Origin: Paraphysomonas bandaiensis | Taxonomy: Eukaryota; Chrysophyceae | Assembly (NCBI GenBank): GCA_965644295.1 | Contig: CBFFRP010000298.1 | Span: forward strand, 496,001 to 560,000 | Length of the DNA stretch: 64,000 nucleotides | Direction of reading: 5' to 3' | The notes under the pieces: generated by a model | The model's database searches: none | Told to the model about the DNA's origin: nothing | Seen by the model: the letters and a program-made list of their open reading frames with translations, nothing else | Program-made: the position numbers and the translations under genes | Part shown: positions 24,861-36,752 of the stretch, one piece after another | How positions within the stretch are numbered: position 1 is the stretch's first letter | How the letters are laid out: the number at the start of each line of letters is the position of its first letter

Positions 24861-27800
24861 ATGACTATTATCGCTCTCTTGTACCTCTCCGTACTTCACA
24901 GTGCATTATCTACACCTTCACCGTCATGTTGTCCTCCAGGATTCTTTATATCTTTAAATGGTACTCGATGTTATCAACTTATTCGTTTACCTGTGAATTG
25001 GACGATTGCTAAATAACTTGCGAATTAATGGGTGGATATCTCGTTAATATTGGGGACGAGTTGGAGCAAAATGATTTATTTGATACTTATAAAAATTTAG
25101 ATGGTTGCCTTGACAAATTTTTTATTGGTTTGAGCGATAGTGAAACGGAAGGTGTATTTAAGTGGACAGATAATTCTCTTCCGTACAGTATGGACTGGAT
25201 TTCAAATCAAAATAATGATGATCGAAATTGCGTATATATGCACCACACGAATAACAAGTGGAAACATATCAAGTGTAATGAAGAATTAAACTTCTTGTGT
25301 GAAGTAGATCCTGTTTCATGTGACATTGACTATTTTAATGTTTGTCCTCCTGGCTTTGAAGAGTCGTTTGATCGCATGCAATGCTACAACTTTAGTGTTG
25401 ATGACTCGGATTTCTTCCTAGGACATGCTCAAGCGAATGATGCATGCGTAAACATGGGAGGATATTTAGTGTCTGTAAACGATTTTACTGAGCAATACGC
25501 GCTCGATATAGCTATAAGTGAGGAGCATAAGGGCTGTATCCCACCAAAACGACATATCGGGTTAACGAAGAGCCTTCTTACCGGTGGCTGGTCTTGGGAA
25601 GATGGGTCTGGTGTGTCAAGGTATTATAATTGGGGGGGAAACTCTTATAACGATCCATCGAAAGGGTGTGCACTGATTAACACTGATTTGTATTGGGATG
25701 ATGTATTGTGTCATGAAAGTGAGGCATATATATGCGAGGCTGATATGCTTCTATTTCCCACAGCTATACCAACAGTATATCCGAGTGAGGGGCCTAGTTA
25801 TCTATTAAGTAACCTCCGGAGCAGCACTCCAAGTGCGGAGCCTAGTTCAGTTCCCAGTGGCATCCCGAGTAATACTCCCAGAGCAGCTCCCAGTAGCCTA
25901 CCGAGCGGTGATCCCAGTGTTTTACCTAGTGGCTATATCAGTGGTATTCCTAGTGTTACACAGAGTGGCAATCCAATTGGTACTCCTATTTCTGTGCCCA
26001 GTGACTATCCAAGTTTTAAATCAGTGCCAGATTTGGATTATGAGGTTTTATATAAGAATATCACGTCCACCCGGGATAAAGTGTCTGTCAGTGCTGCGCT
26101 GTCACTTATGGGTTACTTGGGGTGTGCACTCTACGCAGAATACGATTCTCCGTCGTCTGTTAATGAACTGGTATGGAAAGCGAGAATATCTGAAAGTAAA
26201 GGCATATATCCTTATTTGCAGTTTACAATGCTTGCACCTTCAACAACCTATTCACTGTTTTGCATTGTTCTCGATGAAAACTATCATGCTACATCATCAC
26301 TCGAGGATGTGTTATCTTTTCGTGTGCCAGTAAAAACCATGTGCTGTATCCCTGTTTACGTCGTTGTGGAAAAAAAAACTGTGCTGTCAGAATCATCGAG
26401 TTTAAATATTTTGCACTTGTTGCCTACTAATGAGATTAGAGGAGAACTGTCTGTAGACTTTTTAACTTTTTACTCTGAGAGCATCAACACAACTACAGTT
26501 TCAGTGAATCCCTTTCTTCCTTCGTTATTGAAATTGACATCAACATCGGGAACAATGTCAACATCTCTCCCTAAAAACTTGCCACTTGGACTTTATGCCT
26601 TGAACTTCCGTCTCATCGGGGCGAATGCTTTAGACTATGAGTTCGTATACGCAGAAAATATGAGAGTCTTGAATGTTGTATCCGATTACATACCGGATGC
26701 TCCCGAGATGACTAGTGTATTCTTTTCTAACAATGGTGCACATATAGCTATTTCATTTAACATGGTGACTAATCAGGCAGGGCTTCCTCCTTTATTTCCA
26801 TGTAGTAATATGTTTTCTTTCACCAATATTAGTGGTGTGCTATGTCAATGGATAACTTCGTCGGTAGTCCACATACCGTCATACTCTGCGATGAGCGTTG
26901 GTGTAGGTGATAATATCACTCTTTTGGGAGGTAGTTTGAGGGCTGCATGTGAAAGTGAGTATCTGGAAAGTGCATGTTTATTGTGGCCTAATGCAACTTC
27001 TGCGACTGTAACTGTCCGTTCCCCCATTTCACCGGAAATTCCTGAAGTATGGATATCCTCCCCGAGTAGTATAGGTCCATGTGGAGACTTTGTATTTGAC
27101 CTTTCATCCTCCACTGGCAGCGGAGGCCGTACTTGGAAATTTGTAGACATTCTAGTCTCCGCTTTAGACAACGCAACTGACACTCGCCCTTTGCAGCATT
27201 TTTTTAACAGTGTATACAATGTTGATGCGCTGACTCCTGCAGAGCCCCATCTTTTGAAGGAGAATAATACCTACATCATTGCTGTTGCGCTGTGTAATTT
27301 TTTGGATGCTTGTAGTACTACAACGAGTCACACACTGACTGTTGCCTCACGCCATGTTCCCATCGTGTCTATACGTGGTAGTCAGAGACGGTCTGTGAAG
27401 CAGTGCCAGTCATTGAAGCTATATGCCAATTCCTACACTCAATCGTGCGACTCAAGGATGTCGTCAAGCAATATGATATTTACGTGGGAAGTTTACGACA
27501 ACAACTTTACCGCTCTAGCACTATTTTCTATTGCACGGACTCAGTCTACGTTTCATCTACCCCCACACGCGTTCCCTGTAGTCGGGTTATACTCGGTTCA
27601 CCTCAGTGTGCTACATACTGTATCGGGTCTGACGTCATCCACATCTGTGAAAGTGGCCGTGGAATACGGTGACATTATTGCAGCTGTAAATGGAGGTCAG
27701 TTTCAGTCCATACTTTTTGGCAGCTATCTCTCGTTAGATGCATCAAACAGCTATGATGAAGATGTTCCCCTACTCAGAGGGGAACTTGCTGGACTGCGGT

Positions 27801-30800
27801 TTTTGTGGAGCTGTCATCTTGTAGAACCAGTGGACCCGCTATCGTGCGGGGTAGCTCTGTCGTCAACAAATAATCAAACAACTATTGTTTGGGCCAATAG
27901 CAGTGCTTTTATAAATACAACATCTAGGATTAACCTATTAGTGCGTGGAGAATTAACAGGTGTATCAGAAGTTACCGTGTATGTAAGAGTTCTTCCCCCC
28001 GAGCTTCCTCAATTAAGCATTCTATCTGCGGATCTCACGAAAGTTTCTAGTAATAAATTAAAGCTCGAAGCAGCTGTGAAGTTATATCACAGGGGGATCG
28101 TTAGGTGGTCAGTCAACTGCTCTGCTGTGAATTTTAGTGTTGCGTCCGCTAAGCCTGTGATATCAGTTCTCCCTAAGGGGTTGCATTATTTGAGTTTGGT
28201 GTTAGGAAAAAATACCCTCCCTCCTGCCACTTGGCTCGCCTTCACTCTCTCAAGTGGGTTGGCTTACTCGAGTGTTTCAGTAAAAGTTGCTGGGGCTCCA
28301 GTGCGTGGTGAACTTTCTGTTTCTCCAAATACTGGTATTGCGCTCGATCAAGTCTTCACACTCTCTGCCTCTAAGTTTACCGATTCTGAGTTACCACTGA
28401 CTTATATTTTTGGGTATCTAACAGAGTCAGAATCTGTAATGACAATTCAGACAAAATCAGAGTCTACTACTGCCAGTAGTATTTTACCTCAAGGCACGGA
28501 GTCTTCTGAATTCGGTGTACCATGCGTGGCCCGTGTTTTCAATATCCTGGATGCTTATACCGATGTTACTGTGAGTGTTACTGTAAGAAGAAGCGTTAAA
28601 AGTGCAAAGGAATTGCAAAACTTTGTGGCAAGTAGTCTGACTGAGAGTAGCTATTTTACTAATACGGATCAGACGAAACAGGCGATTGCTTGGGGAGTGA
28701 TGACGCTCAATACCCCCAAATGCTCTGTGAATTGTACGGCACTGAACAGACGAAGTTGTTTCTATGTGGCTAATGTGTGTGGAAAATGTAGAGATGGTTT
28801 TATTGGTGACGAATCAGCTCCTGATACTACATGTATAGCTTTCTCTTCGTTTGAATATGGAAGGGGAATATCAGGATGTTATCTCGACAGCGACTGCAGT
28901 ACTTTTGAGGTGTGCTTAAATGGAATATGTGTCGGACTAAACAAAACGTGCCCATTGGAATGCTCAAGAAGAGGACTTTGTTCTAGAGTTGACACGTTTT
29001 CGAAGGAATTACGGGATGTATGTTTTGTCGGTGACACCTCATGTGTTTCTCTGTGTATATGTGAGATGGGATATATGGGGGTCGGGTGCGAACACACTAC
29101 GAGCGACATGGACACTATTCAGCAGACAAGGACCATAATGATAGAGTCATTGGTCACATTGATATCTCGAGATGATGTATCAGAAGAAGTTTTGAAAAGT
29201 ATGATAGACTTAGTTTACGAACTCGGGCGCAGTCAATTTGAGTTAACTCATTATTCGTGCGACTTACTACTTCGTGTAATGCATACAGTGCTCCATTCAT
29301 CAATGGACCTACACCTCAGCTATGACGTGTACCTAAAGCTTCCATCTCTACTCAGCAATTGTATTGCTGTGTATAGTATATCGGAGAATAATATAAGCAA
29401 TCAGCACAAAATAAGAGATTCTACTGACCATTTAGACCAACTTACAACGCATGTGTTTCGCGACTTAACGATCGGAGAAAATCCTGTCGCCATTATTGAG
29501 GGAAGCTTTCGCCGAAGCATCAGCGTAGCAGCGTCGTCAAGTCATGGTGAGTTGAAAGTGTCTTCCCCACATTCGGCAGTCGAGATTATGAATAGGGTCC
29601 CAGCCTCATATGTTTCGTTTAATCGTAGTGGAGAAGGCAACCTCAATATAGAAGTCGCTCTTACCGAATTTAGTTTATTTATTTATCCAAACTCATCGAG
29701 CTTTGTTTCCTATCCCCTGAAGTTGAGTGTGTCTAACTCAAGGGCTATCCGCGGTCCAGTCATTTTTAACTTCACTGTACAGCGGGATATTAAGTTTTCC
29801 GATGCTATAAGAGAAAATAAAACGTTTACTACAAACTGTGGTGCCGAAGATAAGGGCGTGGCTTACAGCTACTCGTGTCCCGGTGGATATCTCGTAAACC
29901 ACACATGCGATGGTGCCATTACTATCCTTTCTACAAAGTGTCCAGTTCAGGGGATTGTGCCATTATGTAGTGTTTTGATTAACGGTGAGATGGAAATAAA
30001 CACACTCTGCCGTGTGAGCTCCTACTCATCACGAAACGTCGTATGCATCTGCGGAGATGGGCCTACAAGAAGGCATCTTCAATCTATTTTCACGGAAAGC
30101 ACAAGTATTGAAGTGCTGGCTATGTCACACTACATAGGATATAATTTTGTCGACACCATATATGAAGCTGATGATTTCGCAGTGGAAGACCTAAAGAGCT
30201 CTATTGCAGTTCTGTTGATGTTTGGCGCTATGGTATGCTTTACCATTATCGTGGTTGTAATGTAATATAAATGTTACTGTTGTAGTGGCTGTCGGTTCAA
30301 TTCGTAGTTGTTGTCATATCTATATTCGACAACCGGAAGTCGACCCCAAGCAACACAATGACAACTACAACGAACAAGGAAGCAATTCGTAGATCCGCCG
30401 GAGGGCGTGCGAAGTCTCCTGTGAGTAGTTCACCAGATGTCCTGAAGAAATACTTAATGGAACATTTTCATTCTCTCTTTCCACTTATATTTCGACCCGA
30501 TGGAGTCTCCTGGAGAGTGTTGTATGATGAAATCAAAAAACACCACCGATATGTTGTGGTGAGAGTTCTCCTGGTGATGTTATATAAACTAGAGTAAAAG
30601 TGGTTGCTTTATTTAGATATTTGCAGCGTCAGGCCCAGACTCGGATAGTGTGCGCTTGAGAGTTGCGATTCAAATGCTCACTGTGCAGAGCATGTAAGTA
30701 TCTGTTTGTAACACCATATAATTTGATTTGTTTTATCTTCAGGCTTATGTTCTTATTAGTCAATTTCTATGACCTTCAGGTTTGTATTGCATAGTTGACA

Positions 30801-33800
30801 TCTAAATTACTAATATTGTGAACATTTAATAGTATCCAGTCGATGATGGCTCGTGCGTGTTATTTACGAGTGAACATGAGTGCACTCGTGACCGGTCCAT
30901 GTTTGATAGTGATGTCAAAAAATGTACATGGATAAGTGATGAGTCTAATAGCTTTTGTGAATACAAAGAGGTTGAGCTAACTCTCTCGGTGCGTGCATCA
31001 GTTGCTTAACTATATACAGTATCTAAATTATTGTTCGTTTTTCCCAGACTGTTATTGTGATTGGAACGCTTATGGCAATATTTGCTGCACCTATCAACCT
31101 TGTTTTGGGTATGTATTCTCTCCTGTTGCACATATGCTGTAATCATTGTTTTCGCACAGATTGTATTTTTAATCAAATTATTTCTGCTCCAACCGCTGAT
31201 GACGAGAAAGCACTCAAATCTATGGTAGAAACCAAAGACCGAGTTACGAAAAGGCTTAGTCGTGTCGCCAGCAAAACTTATTCGAGTATATTTAATGCCT
31301 CTCAGTTAGAAAATAGTTTTAGATTTGATAATATTCGAAAGTCAATGTTGGTGGAGGAAACAAGGAAAATATCTGTGGCAATTGTTCATTCACATGCCAT
31401 GACCAGTTTAGCTGTCAGGAATGCTAGTACAGTATCTAAGCCAAGCATGGGTTTGGGAATAATTGCAGAGGAGGATAAAGACAATGAGGACAGAATCAGC
31501 GACGAAGTAATTAGGGAGGAGTGTTCTCAATTAGAGTCAAGGAAGTATGGATTCAATGATTTCGTTTCAAAAATGGGTGAACAGCATCGCATGCTGAAGG
31601 GAGAAACAAGGCGACGATTTCAAAGAAGCTGGCTGTAAGCTTTTAAAGTGTAATCTCCATCCCTAACTGAATGTTTTAGATTAGATGAGAAGGGAAATAT
31701 CAAAAAGTTTAAAACCACTGGCGCAGGAAAAACGGTCTCTGTTGAGAAATTTTTGAGAAAAGAAATAGAGAACGTGGAATTGGTAGCCAGAGCAAAGATA
31801 CGAAAACTGAGATGTGCCTCCGATATTCATAGTACGCGAGTATTTAATTTTCTGTGACTTAATTATTTGTCGTTTTGCCGTAGTTGGATTGGAATTGTGT
31901 CATATGTTCATAGTGGACTTCCTTGGAAGGTATCGTACACTCGATAATTGCTACATACGGTATTTAATATATACTTCTTGCGCCACAGAACTACTCCTGA
32001 AGCTCGCATATTTGAGTACAAAACATATGAGGAGTGAGTGTTGTGGTATAACCTCCATCGCTTTACTGGTGTGTGTGTAGATTTGGACATAGTTTTGTGG
32101 TCACAAGATTAACGAAAATGTTGGCATGGTTCATTGTTTTGCTGATAAATTTTTTCTTCATTCTCTTCACTCTGCTGCGTGCTAGTCAACGTGACAAGAC
32201 ATGGCAGTATGGCTACATCATCGCTTGTATTATTCGTAAGTTTAGTAGTGCACCTGATGGGCTGTTCTGATTTTTTTGTGTTATATTCCTCCGATTCGAT
32301 GCAGAAATGATTGTCGAATTGTTTGTGTTCGAGGTATGTGCTGCGATAACTTGTTATCGTTTGTGTTAATAGCGTATCAGACGATGGAGTGCTTGTGGAT
32401 TAACTACTCGGTACCGTTATTGGTAATTACACGACGTTTACTATAGATGCTGTGTGGTGTGATAGAACTGTTTCCCAGAGATATTTGCAACACACTGGTT
32501 ACTATTATTATTACTTGATCTATGACTCTTAGGTTCGTGATGAAGTAATGAAAGCCGTTGGGGAACTGTTCTCCGCAGTGGACTGTTTTGTCAGTAACAC
32601 ACCATCTGACTTAGTTTTAGATGCTCCAGAATTTCTTTTTGTTTCTAACCGAGTAGCCAAAGCATTTCCGCAACTGTTTGAGAGTTCAGTTATTCTTTCA
32701 CATCACACCTGTATGGGTGGACTTATTGTCGACAAGATGGCTTCCGACGTAGAAACGAAATCTAGCGATTTGTACGGACGCATATGCAGTACACTGAGGC
32801 GATGGATGTCGGCTGTTACCTTTGTCGGAATCATGAAATATATCGGCACGCTACCATTATCTGTCCAAAGACTTGTTGGTGAGGTATTGTTGCCATGTGT
32901 CTTTCTTTTAAATTTTTTTCTATTGTGCACAGTTCACACCATACAGCCGGCGTTTATTACGTTAGTTTTGTACGCTGTAACTCTCATGGTTAATACTCCT
33001 TGGGTTACTGTTATTGTAGTTTGTATATTTTTTTATCAAATTGGGATGTATATATTATATGCTCGTCGTAGTCAGAAGAGTGACATATCGCGTATACCAC
33101 TGGTGCAGTCAGAATCATCCGAAATACGAGCTCTCATGAAGTCGAAGCCATCTGGTCACGCTGGAAGAGGGGTCAGTACACATGGAATTGTACCCTCCAC
33201 TCAGCCTAGTCCCCATAAAGAGAGAGACATAGTGTCACAGTTTTCGATTCCTCTTAGCCCCGTCTCGGAGTCAACGAATGGCATTCAATCAAAAGTAAAA
33301 GAGGCCATTCTTGGTGCGAATGACCAAAGTTGTACTGAACATTCTGGGGTTAGAAGGAAGTGTCCGGATTTACAATGTGATAATTGGGAGATAGCGGATA
33401 TGTCGAGTAGAGAATATAATTTTTCTGGAAAAGAACGAGAGTCTGATACTACTTCTCGAGCAGAGACACACCGCCGCAGTACCTTGCACTTTATTCGTTC
33501 ACTACTATTTCTGCCACCAGAAAGCAAGTCATATATGCAGCGCACTACTTCCTCAGAACCAAGTGATAAAAGCAGTCGGTATGTTTCTACCAAAACGAAT
33601 CATCCGTGCACTCTTCAGAAAATAATGGATTTCTCTGAAACTGGATTGGATAGTGAATGTGATGATATATTTGAAAGTGGATTGGATAGCACGGCTACCT
33701 TTCCACAACGTCGAAATAGAGATGACCATAAAGATCCAGATCCGCTATACCCATCCGAAAATACCCGTTTTGCATGGCTGCGAAATATACTGTCGATGAA

Positions 33801-33954
33801 ATCCTTATCTCCACATGTCTCCGAGCGCGAGAGATATCCCGACATGTGGTCCCACGCAACCCCCACTCCAACACAATTGAAAAGATTCTTCAGAGCGGAT
33901 AAAGATACCGGCATTCCTGTACGGCTTGTCCTGCCTTCGAAGAACAAGAGGTGA
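24861..33954 (+). CDS. Giant C-type lectin / REJ / EGF-like multi-pass receptor (polycystin-1-like architecture)
   Basis: Fourteen exons join to ~2,780 aa; the main exon is 25019-30232 and the last 32533-33954. Order: signal peptide (MTIIALLYLSVLHSALS); C-type lectin domain 1 (to ~25310); lectin domain 2 (25335-25745, with GWSWEDGSG and YICEAD); a Pro-Ser repeat linker (PSSVPSGIPSNTPR-like, 25770-26030); a long ectodomain containing REJ hallmarks (LSLDASNSYDEDVP then LRFLWSCHL at ~27725-27815); Cys-rich EGF-like units (28710-29100); a TM across the 30233-30285 intron (IAVLLMFGAM/WLSVQFVVVVI); a Cys-bearing loop (DDGSCVLFTSEHEC); further TM segments; and a Ser-rich cytoplasmic tail. REJ proteins and polycystin-1 act in gamete or surface sensing with calcium signalling. 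The lectin 1 coding sequence is interrupted by an in-frame TAA plus frameshift at 25014-25018, so the gene is either a recent pseudogene or a sequence error is present. Confidence 0.8.
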
Positions 33955-34526
33955 TGATTCATTATATGTCTAGTGTGACGAATACTGGCCCTATATCTAA
34001 GTTTCGTTTTGTTATATATATGTTATATATTTTTCAAAACTTGCATGCATATATATATAACATGACACCCATCCATCGAAATACGGAACACTGTACTGGT
34101 ACAATACTAATTCTCTTCGGTATACCCGTTGCAATATTATTTTGGTCGATATCGGTGAGCAAAAGCCCAACTAATTCAGAATATTGTTATGCCAACTGTT
34201 ATATATTTGTTTAATAGAAACGTTTTTAACGGCGACAGTTCTTGTTCCTCTCGTAATGAATTTTTAATTAGAAGTATATTATGTATAAATGCTATCTTGA
34301 TATATTGTGTCAGAATGTAATTGGAATTTCTTGCCCATCTGTCATTTTTGAGATAGCGTATATTTTAGTGGGGTAGAGGCATCTCTTTGTCTCATGGACT
34401 ATTTATTATCATCAGACTTGCGAAACCATTAATTAGCAATTCATTGGTGAAAAGGTATTCAACAGTAATAATTGCAATTATTACAGTAAACATCCAATTA
34501 TTGGCGTTGTAATTAATTGTAATGAA
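33955..34526. other. Intergenic spacer
   Basis: Very AT-rich sequence downstream of the giant receptor gene, with TATATA runs near 34010-34060. No gene seen. Confidence 0.5.
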
Positions 34527-34790
34527 TGTCTTATTATTAGCAATGGGGTTTTAAGAGTCAGCGCATATCTCTTATATCCTACTATTTAATGCTATGAAAG
34601 TTGCTTGTGCGTTACCGCAAGCATCAAGGTGCAACCACTTTTGCTTTATCACGCAGTGAGCAAGAAGAATGTTGATACATACTATATACCTGACATCTGT
34701 TGACTTAAGGTGAACAGCCCGGATGCTTGACATCAGCAGGCAGCCCAATACCCCGGATACCCTTGAGGTGGGCCCATCATCAAAGTTTGA
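34527..34790 (-). repeat. SINE-like/gene-fragment copy C with intron-like insertion
   Basis: The left part (34527-34650) matches the dispersed family: tail complement GTCTTATTATTAGCAATGGGG, CCTACTATTTAATGCTATG and GCGTTACCGCAAGCATCAAGG. A segment opening GTGAGC and closing GAACAG (about 34655-34727) follows, then a block starting CCGGATGCTTGACATCAGCA that matches the second half of the 6.0-kb ORF. No intact reading frame spans it, so it appears to be a decayed fragment. Orientation is given relative to the 42-kb element; the exon-like sense is plus. Confidence 0.7.
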
Positions 34791-36752
34791 CATTGTATGA
34801 GAAGTATTAACTTAACAACAGAAGGTAAACTTTATTGAGTTCTGCTACTTGAGAACAATTGAAAGCTGTAGTTCAAAAATATTTGACTTATGACTGTTAG
34901 TGGAAGAATACAGAAGTGGTTAACTGTAATATGAGAACAAGTGCCATGTTAACAATCATAGTAGTGAAATATATTGGGACTAGTAGTAAGCGTACGAGAA
35001 CCCGAGGGGTCTTGACTAATGTGTTTACACTGGGTGAGGTAAACCTCTGTGATGAGGGTATTAACATGTGTAATGAGAGTGACCGTGCGTTAACTGTATT
35101 ATGAGAACTAGTGTCATAATAACAATCATAGCAGTGAAACTGAAATATATTGACCGTATAAGATCGTGATATCTAATATTGGTAGTTGAGACAACATGTA
35201 TTTGGCGATTGACAAGTGATATTTTGCACATAAGTTTCTTATACGTTGTTATATATTTCTAACATGTAATCTAAGCATGGAGTGAAAGTTTTGTTCAGTT
35301 ACGTCAATTTCCATCAAACTTATACTCAATGCTGAGAATTATAAATTATAATCAATATCTCTTATCATTCACCAATTTCATGTTGTCTCTACTACCACTC
35401 ATTTCTCGTATGATCTTACTTCGTCACTATAACTTGCATCGTCACTATATATTCCGTTTTACCACTATATACTTATCGTCATTCTTTCTCACAGTACGAT
35501 TAACAAGACTACAACTGTATACTACTGTAATTTAAATACCTTATAACTACAGCTTTCAGTTGCTCTCATATAGCAGGACTCAACACCCATTTCCGGGTGC
35601 CTGTTCATTCTTCAGGGCGCAAAGACGTTTACACAAGCATTTCGCTATGAATGAGCCGAAATTATCTGCTGACTATGTATGCGGCTCACGTTTGTCTACC
35701 GGAGAAATATCCCCTGTACGTATTCGCCAGAACACACGAAAATGTGCGAGTCCGACTTTGTTGAGGGTATTAGAATATGGATCTTATTCTAGTATATTCA
35801 GTATGTCACTTGAAGACAATGTACGAGAATACAGTGAAATATAGTGATGTACAAATGCTGTGATGATATTGAGAAACTGAAATAGTTTGATCTTTCAAGA
35901 TATGTTCAGTAACGAGAGGTTCGCATATGTAGGATATTATGCAGGGATTATAATGAGTTAGTGTTGGTTATCACAACTTCGTGTAAACGATATTAATAAA
36001 TCTATCTAGTCTTACGACAAATTCTCTCTGTGATCTAGCTTAAAATGAGCATTTCTCAATAGAGGGTGTAATTGTCGTCAATTTAAAGGTAAAAAATTAG
36101 CGCGCAGAAACATCAAAATTTCAAGGTGTCCTTCAATTGAAACAGATAATGAGTTTGTGTTAGCAGCTTGCTGTGTGTAAATATCGTTGAGACAAGTATA
36201 TATTGCAAGAGGAAAAAATGTCAGCAGATTACAACAAATATATCATGTCGTTTATTGAGAACTCTATCATGTCTCGCTACGAATCCATTTGTGCTATATA
36301 TTTTTGGTAAGTCAATATTGCTGTGGAGAAGTACGTAATTCTTTTAGTATATTTCCCTATTGAAAGAGGTATTTTTTATGCATAAACTACAATATTCTGC
36401 TTCCTATAATTCTAACCGCACATTATTCTAACCGACACACGTGTCATACAAATTCCAAATACAGTCATGCCCAGCCTAAAACTAAGCTATCCTTGTAGAT
36501 AATGCCATCTACATAGCCAACAAACGAAACAGTTGCCACCAGTTAAGCTTTCAATTCTATCAATGAGCATTCACCTGGACAACTACATACCTCGACATAC
36601 ATGAAACGCATCCTAGTATTTCACGTACTTGCAGCCCAAATCTCCTGAATTCCAACATCTCACATTCTGTTGCACTTAGCTAACATGTATTGGGCAATCC
36701 TGCAATACGATGTGAACTTGATAATATAGCCGTTGGAACTACATGTGGTTCT
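34791..36752. other. 2-kb gene-poor interval with an imperfect direct repeat
   Basis: AT-rich. Two ~65-bp imperfect direct repeats (34916-34979 and 35084-35153, sharing GTTAACTGTA, ATGAGAAC and AACAATCATAG) are separated by about 105 bp. The remaining ORFs are short and of random composition. It ends at the stop codon of the minus-strand EST1-NYN gene. Confidence 0.5.

Noticed and set aside
30233-30265. Apparent end of the giant receptor at TAA 30263
   Set aside because: The stop lies inside a 53-bp GT-AG intron; splicing at 30232/30286 completes a TM helix and keeps the frame into exons homologous to the 55-59 kb paralogue.
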